Shown piece by piece: positions 39,905 through 51,524 of a stretch of DNA of 64,000 bases. The stretch lies in contig NZ_JAKZLC010000005.1 of NCBI RefSeq assembly GCF_022808815.1, forward strand, positions 186,001 to 250,000, written 5' to 3'. The stretch is from Geothrix paludis (GTDB taxonomy: Bacteria; Acidobacteriota; Holophagae; Holophagales; Holophagaceae). Position 1 is the first letter of the stretch, and every line of letters begins with the position of its first letter. A model generated the notes under the pieces. That model was given only the letters and a program-made list of their open reading frames with translations. It did no database searches and had not been told where the DNA came from. The position numbers and the translations under genes were made by a program.

Positions 39905-40882
39905 TTAGGCCGCCCGCCGGACCGCCACCAGGGTGAGGTCGTCGCCGTGGGGGGCACCGGCCAGGTAGCGGTCCAGGTCCGCCCGGCAGGCCGTCAGCAG
40001 GTCGGGGAGGGGGAGGCCGGCGCTTCGGCGCAGGGAGGCGGCCGCCCGCCCGATGCCGAACTCGCGCTCGCCGCGGGCGGCCTCGGTCCACCCGTCCGTG
40101 TAGAGCAGCAGGGTCTGGCCCGGGCCCAGCGCCAGCTCCCGCTCGGTGTAGACGGAATCGCCGAACAGCCCCAGCGGCAGGCCGCCCCCTTCGAGGGGCC
40201 GCACGCCGCGGCCGTCCGCCAGCAGCGGCCGGGGATGCCCCGCGTTGGCGATGAAGAAGCGCCCGTCCGATTCCAACCTCAGGGCGGCCAGGGTCGCGTA
40301 GCTGACCGAGGAGGTGGCCTCAGCGAAGAGCTCGTTGGCCCGCTTGAACAGGTCCGGAAGCGGCTGGCCCGTGGGCACCAGGGCCCGGAACAGGGCGTGC
40401 AGGTGGGACTGGAGCAGGGCCGCCGCCACGCCCTTCCCCGACACGTCCCCCAGCACCAGGTGGAGGGAGGATCCGGGCGCGGAGGGCGGAATGAGGTCCA
40501 CGTGATCGCCGGAGACCACGCCGCGAGGCTCCCAGTGGTAGGCCACCTCCCACCCGGCCTGGACCAGGTGCGTGGGCGGCAGGAGGGTGCGCTGCACCTT
40601 CCCGGCAGCCTGGAGGTCCCGCTCCAGGCCCCGGCGCTCGGCTTCCGACAGGCATTCCAGGCAGACCGTGACCAGGGGATCCTCGGCCAGGCGCTCCGAG
40701 CCCATGGGGTCGTGGCAGACCGCGCAGAAGCCCCAGGTCCCCACCTCGAGGGAGCCGATGGCCGCGTCCACCCGCCGCATCAGGTCCACCCACCGGTGCT
40801 CGTTCCGGGAGGCGGTCAGGCGGGCCAGGTGGTCCCGCCGGGCGGTGAGCCGCTCGAGGGTCCGGGCTTCGAGGGGCGTCAT
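39905..40882 (-). CDS. SpoIIE-type protein phosphatase with N-terminal DksA-like zinc finger
   Basis: This 325-residue protein has a helical N-terminus, a four-cysteine zinc finger (CAVCHDPM...CLEC, about residues 53-78) like that of DksA/TraR proteins, a short linker (QAAGKVQRTLLPP) and a PP2C/SpoIIE phosphatase domain: VSGDHVDLIP, LVLGDVSGKGVAAALLQSH, FIANAGHPRPLL, LLLYTDGWTEA and GDDLTLVAVR. The aspartates for two metals are present. It should dephosphorylate an anti-sigma-factor antagonist or similar protein. It overlaps the DinB gene by ATGA, so both are in one operon. Confidence 0.9.
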   Translation of the reverse strand: MTPLEARTLERLTARRDHLARLTASRNEHRWVDLMRRVDAAIGSLEVGTWGFCAVCHDPMGSERLAEDPLVTVCLECLSEAERRGLERDLQAAGKVQRTLLPPTHLVQAGWEVAYHWEPRGVVSGDHVDLIPPSAPGSSLHLVLGDVSGKGVAAALLQSHLHALFRALVPTGQPLPDLFKRANELFAEATSSVSYATLAALRLESDGRFFIANAGHPRPLLADGRGVRPLEGGGLPLGLFGDSVYTERELALGPGQTLLLYTDGWTEAARGEREFGIGRAAASLRRSAGLPLPDLLTACRADLDRYLAGAPHGDDLTLVAVRRAA

Positions 40883-41379
40883 GGCAGCTTCCCCAGGGCG
40901 GCCTCGGACAGCTTGCGGAGGAGGCCGATCTGGCCCGCATGATAGGCGTTGTGCTGCAGGGTGCCCAGGAGGAGCCCCCGGAGCGTGGTGTCGGAGCCCG
41001 GCCTGGCCTCGTCCAGGCGGGCCTCCTCCAGCGCGCGCACCGCGTCCCGCAGGCCGCAGTGCGCCGCCTCCAGGGCCTGGCAGAGGGCCTGCCAGGCGGC
41101 GTCGGACCCGGGGGCCGCGGCTTCCCAGTCCCCGCCGGCCTCCGGGGAGGTGCGGGCCTCGCCGAGGATCTGGCGCCGGGCGTCCTCCATCCAGTAGGCC
41201 AGGTGTCCCGCGAGCTCGGCGATGGAATGGCCCGAGGGCCCCGGCCGCCAGCGCGCGCGGGCTGCATCGACGCCCGCCAGCAGCTCCATCACCGCGGGGC
41301 CGTGCCAGGCACCGCCCCGGAAGGCGCGCTCCAGCTGGTCCGCCAGGCGTGTGGGGGCCGTGTCGCAGGGTTCGGACAT
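40879..41379 (-). CDS. DinB-family protein upstream of the phosphatase
   Basis: This 166-residue protein has HSIAELAGHLAYWMEDARRQ and GTLQHNAYHAGQIGLLRKLS, the DinB histidine regions. AGGAGG precedes the ATG at 41379. It is the first gene of a two-gene operon with the phosphatase. Family analogy suggests a metal-dependent small-molecule or thiol enzyme. The operator upstream is shared with the CGNR regulator. Confidence 0.87.
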   Translation of the reverse strand: MSEPCDTAPTRLADQLERAFRGGAWHGPAVMELLAGVDAARARWRPGPSGHSIAELAGHLAYWMEDARRQILGEARTSPEAGGDWEAAAPGSDAAWQALCQALEAAHCGLRDAVRALEEARLDEARPGSDTTLRGLLLGTLQHNAYHAGQIGLLRKLSEAALGKLP

Positions 41380-41407
41380 GACTAACCTCCTTGATGCTTG
41401 ATGTGGG

Positions 41408-41457
41408 TTAATATGGACCGATCTTTTAACCTGTCAAGCGTCCAAGACAGGTTAGTC
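41408..41457. promoter_or_regulatory. CGNR operator and divergent promoter
   Basis: A perfect palindrome TAACCTGTC-N10-GACAGGTTA spans 41427-41454. On the minus strand, TTGACA (41432-41437) and TATTAA (41408-41413), 18 bp apart, form a promoter for the DinB/phosphatase operon, and the palindrome covers its -35 box. GACTAACCT at 41380-41388 and AGGTTAGTC at 41449-41457 form a second, wider repeat next to the two start codons. The palindrome lies 10 bp before the CGNR start. A regulator bound here would switch both directions. Confidence 0.75.
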
Positions 41458-41464
41458 TTCTCCC

Positions 41465-42142
41465 ATGGAACCTTCCCCCAATCTGGCCCCCAACCTGGCC
41501 CCCGAGCCGGCCCCGTCCGCCCCCTTCGAACTCTCCGGAGGCGACCTCAGCCTGGATTTCGCGAACACCTGGGGGGACCGGGGCCGTCCCGAGACCGACG
41601 ACCTGGGATCCTACCCGCGGCTCCTGGCCTTCGCCCGGCAGACGGACCTGGTGGCCGCCGATGTGGCGGAAGCTCTGGCCGCCCAGGCCCAGGCGGACCC
41701 GGCCGCCGCCGAGGCCGCCCTCCAGGCCGCCCGGGCCCTCCGGGAGGCCCTGTACGGCCTCTTCTCGGCCCGGGCCCATGGGCGGGCGGTGCCCCCCGGG
41801 GACCTGGCCACCCTGAACCGGGCCCTCCGGGAAGCCCTGCCCCACCTCTGCCTCGCCTGCGAGGCGGCCTCCCCCGCCTGGCGCTGGGGGGAGATGGAAC
41901 GGCAGCTCACGGCCCCCCTCTGGCCCATCGCCCGGGCCGCGGCGGACCTGCTGACCGCGGAGAAGCCGGTCCCAGTCCGGGAGTGCGGTGGCTCCCAGTG
42001 CACCTGGCTGTTCCTGGACCTCAGCCGCGGCCGCTCCCGGCGTTGGTGCTCGATGACCAGCTGCGGCAACCGGGAGAAGGCCCGCCGCCACTACCATCGC
42101 GTCCGGAAGCAGAAAGCGGGGCCCGGGGGCGCCCCAGATTGA
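41465..42142 (+). CDS. CGNR zinc-finger regulator (ABATE domain)
   Basis: This 225-residue protein has an N-terminal ABATE-type ligand domain (FELSGGDLSLDFANTWGDRG) and a C-terminal zinc finger CGNR motif: ECGGSQCTWLFLDLSRGRSR, then RWCSMTSCGNREKARRHYHR. Relatives are small transcription regulators. No Shine-Dalgarno sequence is seen; the operator ends just before the start, so the message may be almost leaderless. It is divergent from the DinB/phosphatase operon and probably controls it. Confidence 0.9.
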   Translation: MEPSPNLAPNLAPEPAPSAPFELSGGDLSLDFANTWGDRGRPETDDLGSYPRLLAFARQTDLVAADVAEALAAQAQADPAAAEAALQAARALREALYGLFSARAHGRAVPPGDLATLNRALREALPHLCLACEAASPAWRWGEMERQLTAPLWPIARAAADLLTAEKPVPVRECGGSQCTWLFLDLSRGRSRRWCSMTSCGNREKARRHYHRVRKQKAGPGGAPD

Positions 42143-42221
42143 TGACACCTCAATCTTCTTGATTTCCGGAAGGGGCGATGGAAGGATGGGCCGCCTTCCC
42201 CTTTTCCATCAGGAGACAACC

Positions 42222-42836
42222 ATGAAAAAGACCCTCGCGCCCGCCTTGCTCCTCGGCGCCCTGCTCCTCGGCGCCCCCCTCGCGGCACAGTCCTTCGAGG
42301 TGGGTCTCTTCGTCGGGCAGCAGCAGTACCCCTCGCCCCACATGGACGTAGCGCCCGGCACCACGCTGAAGGTGGAGGCGGACAACAAGACCGTCGTCGG
42401 CGCCCGCTTCGGCTACTCGGTGGTGGACTTCGGCCCCGTCCTGCTCCAGCTCACCGCCGGCTACCAGCCGGAATCCAAGTCGACCCTCAAGGCCAGCCTC
42501 GGCGGCGCGCCCATGGCCGAGAGCGAGCTGAAGCAGAGCCACTGGTCCGCCGGGGCCATGTTCAACTTCAAGGCCGTCATCGCCGTGGGCGCGGGCCTGG
42601 AGTTCCGCTCCGAATCCCTGAAGGAGACCACCGGGGACAGCACCACCTACAACCGCGTGTGGGCCCGCGTGAACGCCGGGTACGCCTTCCCCAGCCCCCT
42701 GGTGAAGCCCTTCATCGGTGTCGAGGCGGCCTTCCCCCTCAGCTCCAAGAGCAACGACTTCGCCTCCGCGGCGGACCTGCTGAAGAGCCTCGCCCCCAAG
42801 AGCCAGATCGGCATCTACGCCGGCATCCGGTTCTGA
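42222..42836 (+). CDS. small outer-membrane beta-barrel protein
   Basis: This 204-residue protein has a signal peptide (MKKTLAPALLLGALLLGAPL, cleaved after AAQ) and alternating strands ending in GIYAGIRF, with a terminal Phe. LVKPFIGVEAAFPL and VWARVNAGYAF are barrel strands. It resembles the barrel at 4109 in length but is a different protein. AGGAGA precedes the ATG at 42222. A clear terminator follows. Confidence 0.8.
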   Translation: MKKTLAPALLLGALLLGAPLAAQSFEVGLFVGQQQYPSPHMDVAPGTTLKVEADNKTVVGARFGYSVVDFGPVLLQLTAGYQPESKSTLKASLGGAPMAESELKQSHWSAGAMFNFKAVIAVGAGLEFRSESLKETTGDSTTYNRVWARVNAGYAFPSPLVKPFIGVEAAFPLSSKSNDFASAADLLKSLAPKSQIGIYAGIRF

Positions 42837-42855
42837 CCGCGTCCGAGTCGCCTGG

Positions 42856-42883
42856 GCCCGGCGGCGCTCCCGCCGGGCCTGTT
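42856..42883 (+). terminator. terminator-like hairpin after the barrel gene
   Basis: GCCCGGCGG (42856-42864) and CCGCCGGGC (42870-42878) form a perfect 9-base stem with a five-base loop, followed by CTGTTT. This fits an intrinsic terminator with a short T-run. Confidence 0.65.
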
Positions 42884-42888
42884 TCGCG

Positions 42889-42942
42889 ATGCTGGGGCCG
42901 GGAGACACCCCGGCTATGCTGGGGCCCGGAGACACCCCAGCC
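42889..42942 (+). repeat. 27-bp tandem duplication in the VOC gene leader
   Basis: Two copies (42889-42915 and 42916-42942), each starting ATGCTGGGGC, differ at three positions. Each carries a GGAGA or GGGAGA stretch and an in-frame ATG, so the duplication repeats the ribosome site and could extend the VOC protein by 18 residues (MLGPGDTPAMLGPGDTPA). The true start is probably the ATG at 42943. Confidence 0.8.
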
Positions 42943-43347
42943 ATGCGCATCCTCGCCCTCGACCACCTGGTCCTCCGCGTCACCGACCTGGAGGCCATGA
43001 CCGACTTCTACACGCGGGTGCTCGGCCTGGCGCTCGACCGGCAGGTGCCCCACCTGGGCCTCGTCCACCTCCGGGCGGGACGCTCCATGCTCGACCTGAT
43101 CTCCGTGGGTGGGAAACTGGGCGCGTCCGGAGGCGCGGCGCCGGGCGCGGAAGGGCGCAACCAGGACCACTTCTGCCTGCGCATCGAGCCCTTCGACGAG
43201 GCCGCCCTGCGGGCCCGCTTCGCCGCCCTTGGCATCGAGCTGAGCGAGGCGCATGACAACTACGGGGCCGAGGGCACCGGCCCGTCCGTCTACCTCCGGG
43301 ACCCGGAGGGCAACGTGATCGAGCTGAAGGGGCCCTCGGCGGACTGA
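42943..43347 (+). CDS. VOC-superfamily (glyoxalase-like) protein
   Basis: This 134-residue protein starts MRILALDHLVLRVTDLEAMT, then FYTRVLGLALDRQVPHLG, with histidine 8 and the C-terminal YLRDPEGNVIELKG (glutamate) as expected metal ligands, and QDHFCLRIEPFD. GGAGA sits upstream of the ATG at 42943. The substrate is unknown. It is convergent with the acyl-CoA synthetase gene. Confidence 0.87.
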   Translation: MRILALDHLVLRVTDLEAMTDFYTRVLGLALDRQVPHLGLVHLRAGRSMLDLISVGGKLGASGGAAPGAEGRNQDHFCLRIEPFDEAALRARFAALGIELSEAHDNYGAEGTGPSVYLRDPEGNVIELKGPSAD

Positions 43348-43360
43348 GCGCGGGCGGGGT

Positions 43361-45160
43361 TCAGGCGCCCTTGTAGAGCGACTCGATGAGGGTGGCGTAC
43401 ATCTCGTTCACCACCCGGCGCTTCACCTTGAGGCTGGGAGTGAGCTGGCCGCTCTCCAGGCTCAGCTCGTGGTCGAGGATGGCCACCTTCTTGACCTGCT
43501 CGAAGTTGGAGAGGTGCTGGTTGACGGTCTCCACCCGCTCCATCATCAGCTCGTGCACCTCGGGGCGGGCCACCAGATCGCGGTTGTTGGAGAAGTGGAT
43601 CTTCTTCTGGTGGGCCCAGCGATGCAGGCTGTCGAAGTTGGGGATGAGCAGGGCGGAGATGTAGTTCCGCTTGTCGCCCAGCAGCACGGCCTGGGTGATG
43701 AACTTGTCCGTCTTGAGCAGCTCCTCGATGGGCTGGGGCGCCACCTTCTTGCCGCCGCTGGTGACGATGATCTCCTTCTTGCGGTCCGTGATCTTGAGGA
43801 GGCCACGGGCGCTCAGCTCGCCGATGTCGCCGGTGCGGAAGTAGCCGTCCGCATCGAAGGCCTCCGCCGTGCCCTCGGGGTTCTTCCAGTAGCCCTTCAT
43901 CACGTTCGGGCCCTTGACGAGGATCTCGCCGTCCTCCGCGATCTTCACGTAGGGCTTGCCGTCCCACGCGTCGTAGATGGGGCGCCCCACCTTGCCGGGC
44001 ACAACCTCACCGAAGCGGTTGAAGGAGACCACGGGGCTCGTCTCCGTGAGGCCGTAGCCCTCGGTGATGGGCAGGCCCACGGCCCAGAAGAAGGCCATGA
44101 CCTTGGGCGCCAGGGGCGCGCCGCCGCTGATGGCGAAGCGGATGTTCCCGCCGGTGCGGGCCAGGATCTTGTGGAAGACCAGGTGGCGGCTCCACCAGAG
44201 CTGGAACTGGATCCAGATCGGGATGTTCTGCTTCTCGTACAGGTAGGGCACGGACATGTCGCCGGCCCACATGGCCCAGTGGAAGATGAAGCGCTTCACG
44301 AGGCTGCTGGAGGCCACGTTCTCCCGCACCCGGGCGTAGATCTTCTCGTAGATGCGGGGCACGCTGATGATGATGGTGGGCTTGGTGGCCTGGAGGTCGT
44401 CGGCCACGGTGGCGATGCTCTCCGCGTAGTAGATGCTGGCGCCGATGCGGAAGGTGGAGTAGTGCCCCGCCATCCGCTCCAGGATGTGGGAGAGGGGCAG
44501 GAAGGAGAGGCAGCGGTCCCCCTTCTTGAGCTGCAGCAGCTGGAGCGTGCGCTCCACGTTGGACACCAGGTTCCCGTGGGTGAGCATGGCGCCCTTGGGA
44601 TCGCCCGTGGTGCCGGACGTGTAGATGAGGGTCAGCAGGTCCTCCGCCTTCCGCGCCTTGGCCCAGGCCCGCACCTCGGCACGGCGGGCCTCCAGACCCT
44701 CGCCCTCGGCCATGAGGGTGGAGAAGGGGATCACGCTTGAATCGGCGGGGATGCCGTCCATCTGCACCACCCACTGCAGGGCGGAGCCGGGCCCCTGCGC
44801 GGTCAGGGCCTTCCGAGCCTGATCCGCCGTGGAGCAGAAGACGATGCGCGCTTCGGAGTGCTTGAGGATGAAGGCGCTCTGGGGTGCGTTCAAGGTGGGG
44901 TAGACCGGCACGGTGGGCAGACCGGAGATGGCGCAGGCGTAGTCCACCACCGCCCACTCGGGCCGGTTCTCGCAGATCAGGGCCACGGGCTCGCCCGCCT
45001 TGAGGCCGCGGGCCTCCAGGGCCAGGGCCAGGCGCTCCACCCGGGCCTGCAGGTCCTGGTGGGAGATCGGCACGTAGCCGCCGCCCTTCCGGTAGGCCAG
45101 GGCATCCGGCGACTGGAAGGCACAGGCCTGGTAGAACAGATCGGCGATGGTTTGGACCAT
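43361..45160 (-). CDS. long-chain acyl-CoA synthetase (AMP-forming)
   Basis: This 599-residue enzyme has the adenylate-forming signature TLIYTSGTTGDPKGAMLTHG (about residues 176-195), GYGLTETSPVV, the GYFRTGDIG motif and the KEIIVTSGGKKVAPQPIE C-terminal loop. It activates fatty acids to acyl-CoA with ATP. It resembles FadD15-like long forms that have IFHWAMWAGDM and VSVPRIYEKIYARV-type segments. A DUF4388 gene starts just upstream on the same strand (23 bp), so the two are probably co-transcribed. Confidence 0.93.
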   Translation of the reverse strand: MVQTIADLFYQACAFQSPDALAYRKGGGYVPISHQDLQARVERLALALEARGLKAGEPVALICENRPEWAVVDYACAISGLPTVPVYPTLNAPQSAFILKHSEARIVFCSTADQARKALTAQGPGSALQWVVQMDGIPADSSVIPFSTLMAEGEGLEARRAEVRAWAKARKAEDLLTLIYTSGTTGDPKGAMLTHGNLVSNVERTLQLLQLKKGDRCLSFLPLSHILERMAGHYSTFRIGASIYYAESIATVADDLQATKPTIIISVPRIYEKIYARVRENVASSSLVKRFIFHWAMWAGDMSVPYLYEKQNIPIWIQFQLWWSRHLVFHKILARTGGNIRFAISGGAPLAPKVMAFFWAVGLPITEGYGLTETSPVVSFNRFGEVVPGKVGRPIYDAWDGKPYVKIAEDGEILVKGPNVMKGYWKNPEGTAEAFDADGYFRTGDIGELSARGLLKITDRKKEIIVTSGGKKVAPQPIEELLKTDKFITQAVLLGDKRNYISALLIPNFDSLHRWAHQKKIHFSNNRDLVARPEVHELMMERVETVNQHLSNFEQVKKVAILDHELSLESGQLTPSLKVKRRVVNEMYATLIESLYKGA

Positions 45161-45183
45161 GGTCTTGCTCCGGAAGAAGATCG

Positions 45184-48343
<3,160 letters not shown>

Positions 48344-48673
48344 TAATCATTCACCGCAGAGAACGCGGAGAGCGCAGAGGAAAAGATCTCCTGCTTATCG
48401 GCGAGCCTCAGCCTGGAAGTCTGAAACCGCAGATGGGCGCAGAAAAGGCATCCATAAGCGGATGTCCGCGGTGGGTCGAGTCTTTTCTGCGCCCTCCGTG
48501 TGCGCCCAACGGGCGCTTCTGTGCCTTCCGTGTCCCTGCTTTTCCGGCCGAGGCTCGCCGATAAGCAGGAAAGATCTTCTTCGCGGGTCTCATGGTCCGG
48601 CATCCTGGAATCGGTTTCCTTTCTCTGCGCTCTCCGCGTCCTCTGCGGTTGGCGGTTCTTCTCTGGGTGATCC
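48344..48673. repeat. nested palindromic element with CCGCAGAG words
   Basis: Outer arms of CCGCAGAG words (48352-48380, CACCGCAGAGAACGCGGAG and on) face CTCTCCGCGTCCTCTGCGG (about 48631-48649). Inside, a perfect 19-base pair CCTGCTTATCGGCGAGCCT (48390-48408) faces AGGCTCGCCGATAAGCAGG (48551-48569). The core has GCGCCC-AAC-GGGCGC. The right half (48472-48569) aligns with 5029-5124. The whole element spans about 300 bp and ends only some 25 bp before the AlkX start. Confidence 0.85.
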
Positions 48674-49858
48674 GTGATTCCCACCGTTTCCGCCTCCGCC
48701 GCGCGGCACCTGTTCCTGGGCGCCCAGGGCCTGCTGGACGACCCGGCTCGCCGGGCGACGGTGCCATCGCTCCAGGCGCTCATCGAGAAGCTGGGCTTCG
48801 TGCAAATGGACACCATCAACGTGGTGGCCCGGGCCCACGACCTCACGCTCTTCAGCCGCCTGGACGGCTACCGGCCCGAGCAGCTGCGGAAGCTGCTGGA
48901 GGACCGGCGCAGCCTCTTCGAGGGGTTCACCCACGACGCCTCCGCCATTCCCACGGCCTGGTTCGGGCACTGGAAGCCGCGCTTCGCACGGGACCGGGAG
49001 CGCATCCACGCTCACGCCTGGTGGCAGAACCACTTCCGCGGGACGGATGGCGCCCGGGTGGTGGGGGATGTGAAGGCCCGCATCGAGCGCGAGGGCCCGC
49101 TGAAATCCTCGGACTTCGAGCACCCGGAGAAGCGTGGCCCATGGTGGGGCTGGAAGCCGCAGAAGGCCGCCCTGGATTTCCTCTGGCGCAGCGGTGAGCT
49201 GATGATCCCGCGGCGCGAGGGCTTCCAGAAGCTGTACGACCTGACCGAGCGGGTGCTGCCGGACCATCACGCCCTGCCCTGCCCGGACCCCGAGGCGCAC
49301 GTGGAGTGGGCCTGTGCCAGCGCCGCCGAGCGGCTCGTGATCTTCACGCCGAAGGAACTGGCGGAGTTCTGGGCCTCCATCGAGGCTGCCGAGGCCAAGG
49401 CCTGGTGCGACCGCGCGGCGAAGGCCGGCCGCATTCTCCCCTTGGCCGTGGAGGGCGCCGACGGCGAAGCCCGCCCCGCCTTCGCACTGACGGACTGGGA
49501 GAAGCGCCTGGCGAAGCTGCCCGAGCCCCCGGAGCGCACGCGGCTGCTCTGCCCCTTCGACCCCATCCTCCGCGACCGGACGCGCGCCCTGCGCCGCTTC
49601 GGCTTCGACTACCGCTTCGAGGCCTTCGTGCCCGAGCCCAAGCGCCAGTACGGCTACTTCGTGCTGCCCATCCTCGAGGGCGAGCGCTTCGTGGGCCGCC
49701 TCGATCCCAAGCTGCACCGCGACCGCGGCCTGCTGGAGGTCCGGGGGCTCTGGTGGGAATCCGGAATCAAGGCCACGAAAGCCCGGAAGCGCGGCCTGGA
49801 CGATGCCCTGGAACGCCTGGCCACCTTCGTGGGCGCCGAGGAGATCCTGCTCCCATGA
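48674..49858 (+). CDS. YcaQ/AlkX-type DNA glycosylase (interstrand crosslink repair family)
   Basis: This 394-residue protein starts with GTG (V I P) at 48674 and reads TVSASAARHLFLGAQGLLDD, then QALIEKLGFVQMDTINVVAR. The QMD segment fits the QxD catalytic motif of the AlkX/YcaQ branch of the HTH_42 family, which unhooks DNA crosslinks. LLCPFDPILRDRTRALRRFG and YGYFVLPILEGERFVGRLDP are also family landmarks. The start sits just after a palindromic element, without a clear Shine-Dalgarno sequence. The next gene overlaps its stop. Confidence 0.87.
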   Translation: MIPTVSASAARHLFLGAQGLLDDPARRATVPSLQALIEKLGFVQMDTINVVARAHDLTLFSRLDGYRPEQLRKLLEDRRSLFEGFTHDASAIPTAWFGHWKPRFARDRERIHAHAWWQNHFRGTDGARVVGDVKARIEREGPLKSSDFEHPEKRGPWWGWKPQKAALDFLWRSGELMIPRREGFQKLYDLTERVLPDHHALPCPDPEAHVEWACASAAERLVIFTPKELAEFWASIEAAEAKAWCDRAAKAGRILPLAVEGADGEARPAFALTDWEKRLAKLPEPPERTRLLCPFDPILRDRTRALRRFGFDYRFEAFVPEPKRQYGYFVLPILEGERFVGRLDPKLHRDRGLLEVRGLWWESGIKATKARKRGLDDALERLATFVGAEEILLP

Positions 49859-50451
49859 CCGCCCACCCCGACTACTGGAATGCCTTCTACGACGATGATG
49901 CCCGGCCCGGCTGGGACATGGCGCGACCCACGCCCGTGCTGGCGGAGGCCCTGACGCACGCCTCCGCCGCGGGACTGGCGCCGGGCGCCTCCGTCGTCGT
50001 GCCGGGCTGCGGCTTCGGCCACGATGCCGCCGGACTGGAGGCCGAGGGCTTCCTGGTCACGGGCCTGGACTTCGCGCCCCGGGCCCTCCAGGGTGCCCGG
50101 GCGCGCTACGGCGACCGGATCATCTGGTCGTCGGCGGACTGGTTCTCTCCCGCGCTCGGACCCTGGGACGCCATCTTCGATCACACCTGCTTCGTGGCCA
50201 TGGACCCGGAGCGGCGCCGGGACTACGTGGAGGCCTGCGCGCGCCACCTGAGGCCCGGCGGCCTGTGGATGGCCGTGGTCTTCGATGAAGTCCAGGGACG
50301 TCCCGGCCCGCCCCATGCCATCCCGCTGGAGACTTGCCGCGAGCTCGCCCTCCCGCGCTTCGAAATCCTCCACCTCGCGCGAGCGTCCGCCAGCCATCCC
50401 CGCCGGGCGGGGCGCGAGCTGCTGATGGTGGCCAGGCGCCGGCAGGATTGA
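49855..50451 (+). CDS. TPMT-family SAM-dependent methyltransferase
   Basis: This 198-residue protein has PDYWNAFYDDDARPGWDMAR at the start and the AdoMet-binding motif VVVPGCGFGHDAAGLEAEG, then VTGLDFAPRALQGAR, typical of thiopurine methyltransferase-like proteins. It overlaps the AlkX stop by ATGA and is translationally coupled to it. It may methylate a thiol or thiol-like small molecule. A link to DNA-damaging toxins is possible but speculative. Confidence 0.87.
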   Translation: MTAHPDYWNAFYDDDARPGWDMARPTPVLAEALTHASAAGLAPGASVVVPGCGFGHDAAGLEAEGFLVTGLDFAPRALQGARARYGDRIIWSSADWFSPALGPWDAIFDHTCFVAMDPERRRDYVEACARHLRPGGLWMAVVFDEVQGRPGPPHAIPLETCRELALPRFEILHLARASASHPRRAGRELLMVARRRQD

Positions 50452-50507
50452 CCGGTGCCCCTCCGGGAATCCTTGGCCTAGAATGGTCCAAACCCCCGGA
50501 GCGCCCC

Positions 50508-51524
50508 ATGCGAATGAAGCCCTTGGCTTTCCTTCTCTCGCTATCCACGCTGGGCCTGCTGGCCCAGGACGTGGTGCGTCTGGGCAACCTGAAGTTCGCC
50601 CACTACGGCGCCGTGTCCTACATGAAGGAGATCGCGCCGAAGTACAACCTGAAGATCGATGAGCGGATGTTCGCCAAGGGCATCGACATCAACCCGGCCA
50701 TCGTGGCCGGGGAGATCGACGCCAGCGCCGCGGCCCTGGACGCCGCCATCGCGGGCCGGGCCCAGGGCGTGCCCATCTGCGTGGTGGCCGGCTTCGCCAA
50801 GGGCGGCGCCCGCATCGTGGTGAACGCCGCCACGGGCATCAAATCGCTGAAGGATCTCAAGGGCAGGAAAGTGGGCGTGGCCCGGGGCGGAGCCCAAGAA
50901 TTACTGCTGCTGGCGGAGCTGGCGGAGGCCGGCCTGACCTGGTCGGACAAGCCCGGCAAGGATGTGCTGGTGCTCTACATGCCCTTCGCGGACCTGAACC
51001 AGGCCCTCATGGCCAAGAACATCGACGCCATGTGCCAGAGCGAGCCCTACAGCTCCCAGGCCATCAACCGGAAGTTCGGCGTGGAGCTCCTGAAGCCCTA
51101 CGACACGCCCCTCGGCGAGCCCATCCGCGCCCTGGTCATCACGGAAAAGCTCTACAAGGAGCGCCGCGACGTGGCCCGCCGCTTCCTGCTCTGCTTCGTG
51201 GAAGCCACCAAGAAGTTCATCGACGATCCCAAGCTGGCCGAGAAATACGTCCGCGAGAACATGTTCAAGAGCCAGATCAGCGCCGAGGACTACCAGGACG
51301 CCATCGGCAACTCCCCCTTCAGCTATGACATCACCACGGAGCATGTGCAGATCACCACGGACCTGATGGCCAAGTACGGCGTGGGCAAGATGGCCGCACC
51401 GCCCAAGGCGTCCGATTGGGTGAAGCTCGACCTCCTGGCCGAGGCCAAGAAACAGCTGAAGATCGACCAGCCGGCGGCGGCTCCCAAGAAGGCGGCCCCC
51501 GCCAAGAAGGTGAAGAAGGGATGA
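50508..51524 (+). CDS. ABC transporter substrate-binding protein (NMT1/SsuA-like)
   Basis: This 338-residue protein has a signal peptide (MRMKPLAFLLSLSTLGLLAQ), then VVRLGNLKFAHYGAVSYMKE, VAGEIDASAAALDAAIAGRA, and LKGRKVGVARGGAQELLLLA, the fold of nitrate/sulfonate/taurine-binding proteins. It should capture a small anion or aromatic acid in the periplasm. The C-terminus is a Lys/Ala/Pro-rich tail (AAAPKKAAPAKKVKKG), unusual for a binding protein. It is followed by permease and ATPase genes with ATGA overlaps. Confidence 0.9.
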   Translation: MRMKPLAFLLSLSTLGLLAQDVVRLGNLKFAHYGAVSYMKEIAPKYNLKIDERMFAKGIDINPAIVAGEIDASAAALDAAIAGRAQGVPICVVAGFAKGGARIVVNAATGIKSLKDLKGRKVGVARGGAQELLLLAELAEAGLTWSDKPGKDVLVLYMPFADLNQALMAKNIDAMCQSEPYSSQAINRKFGVELLKPYDTPLGEPIRALVITEKLYKERRDVARRFLLCFVEATKKFIDDPKLAEKYVRENMFKSQISAEDYQDAIGNSPFSYDITTEHVQITTDLMAKYGVGKMAAPPKASDWVKLDLLAEAKKQLKIDQPAAAPKKAAPAKKVKKG

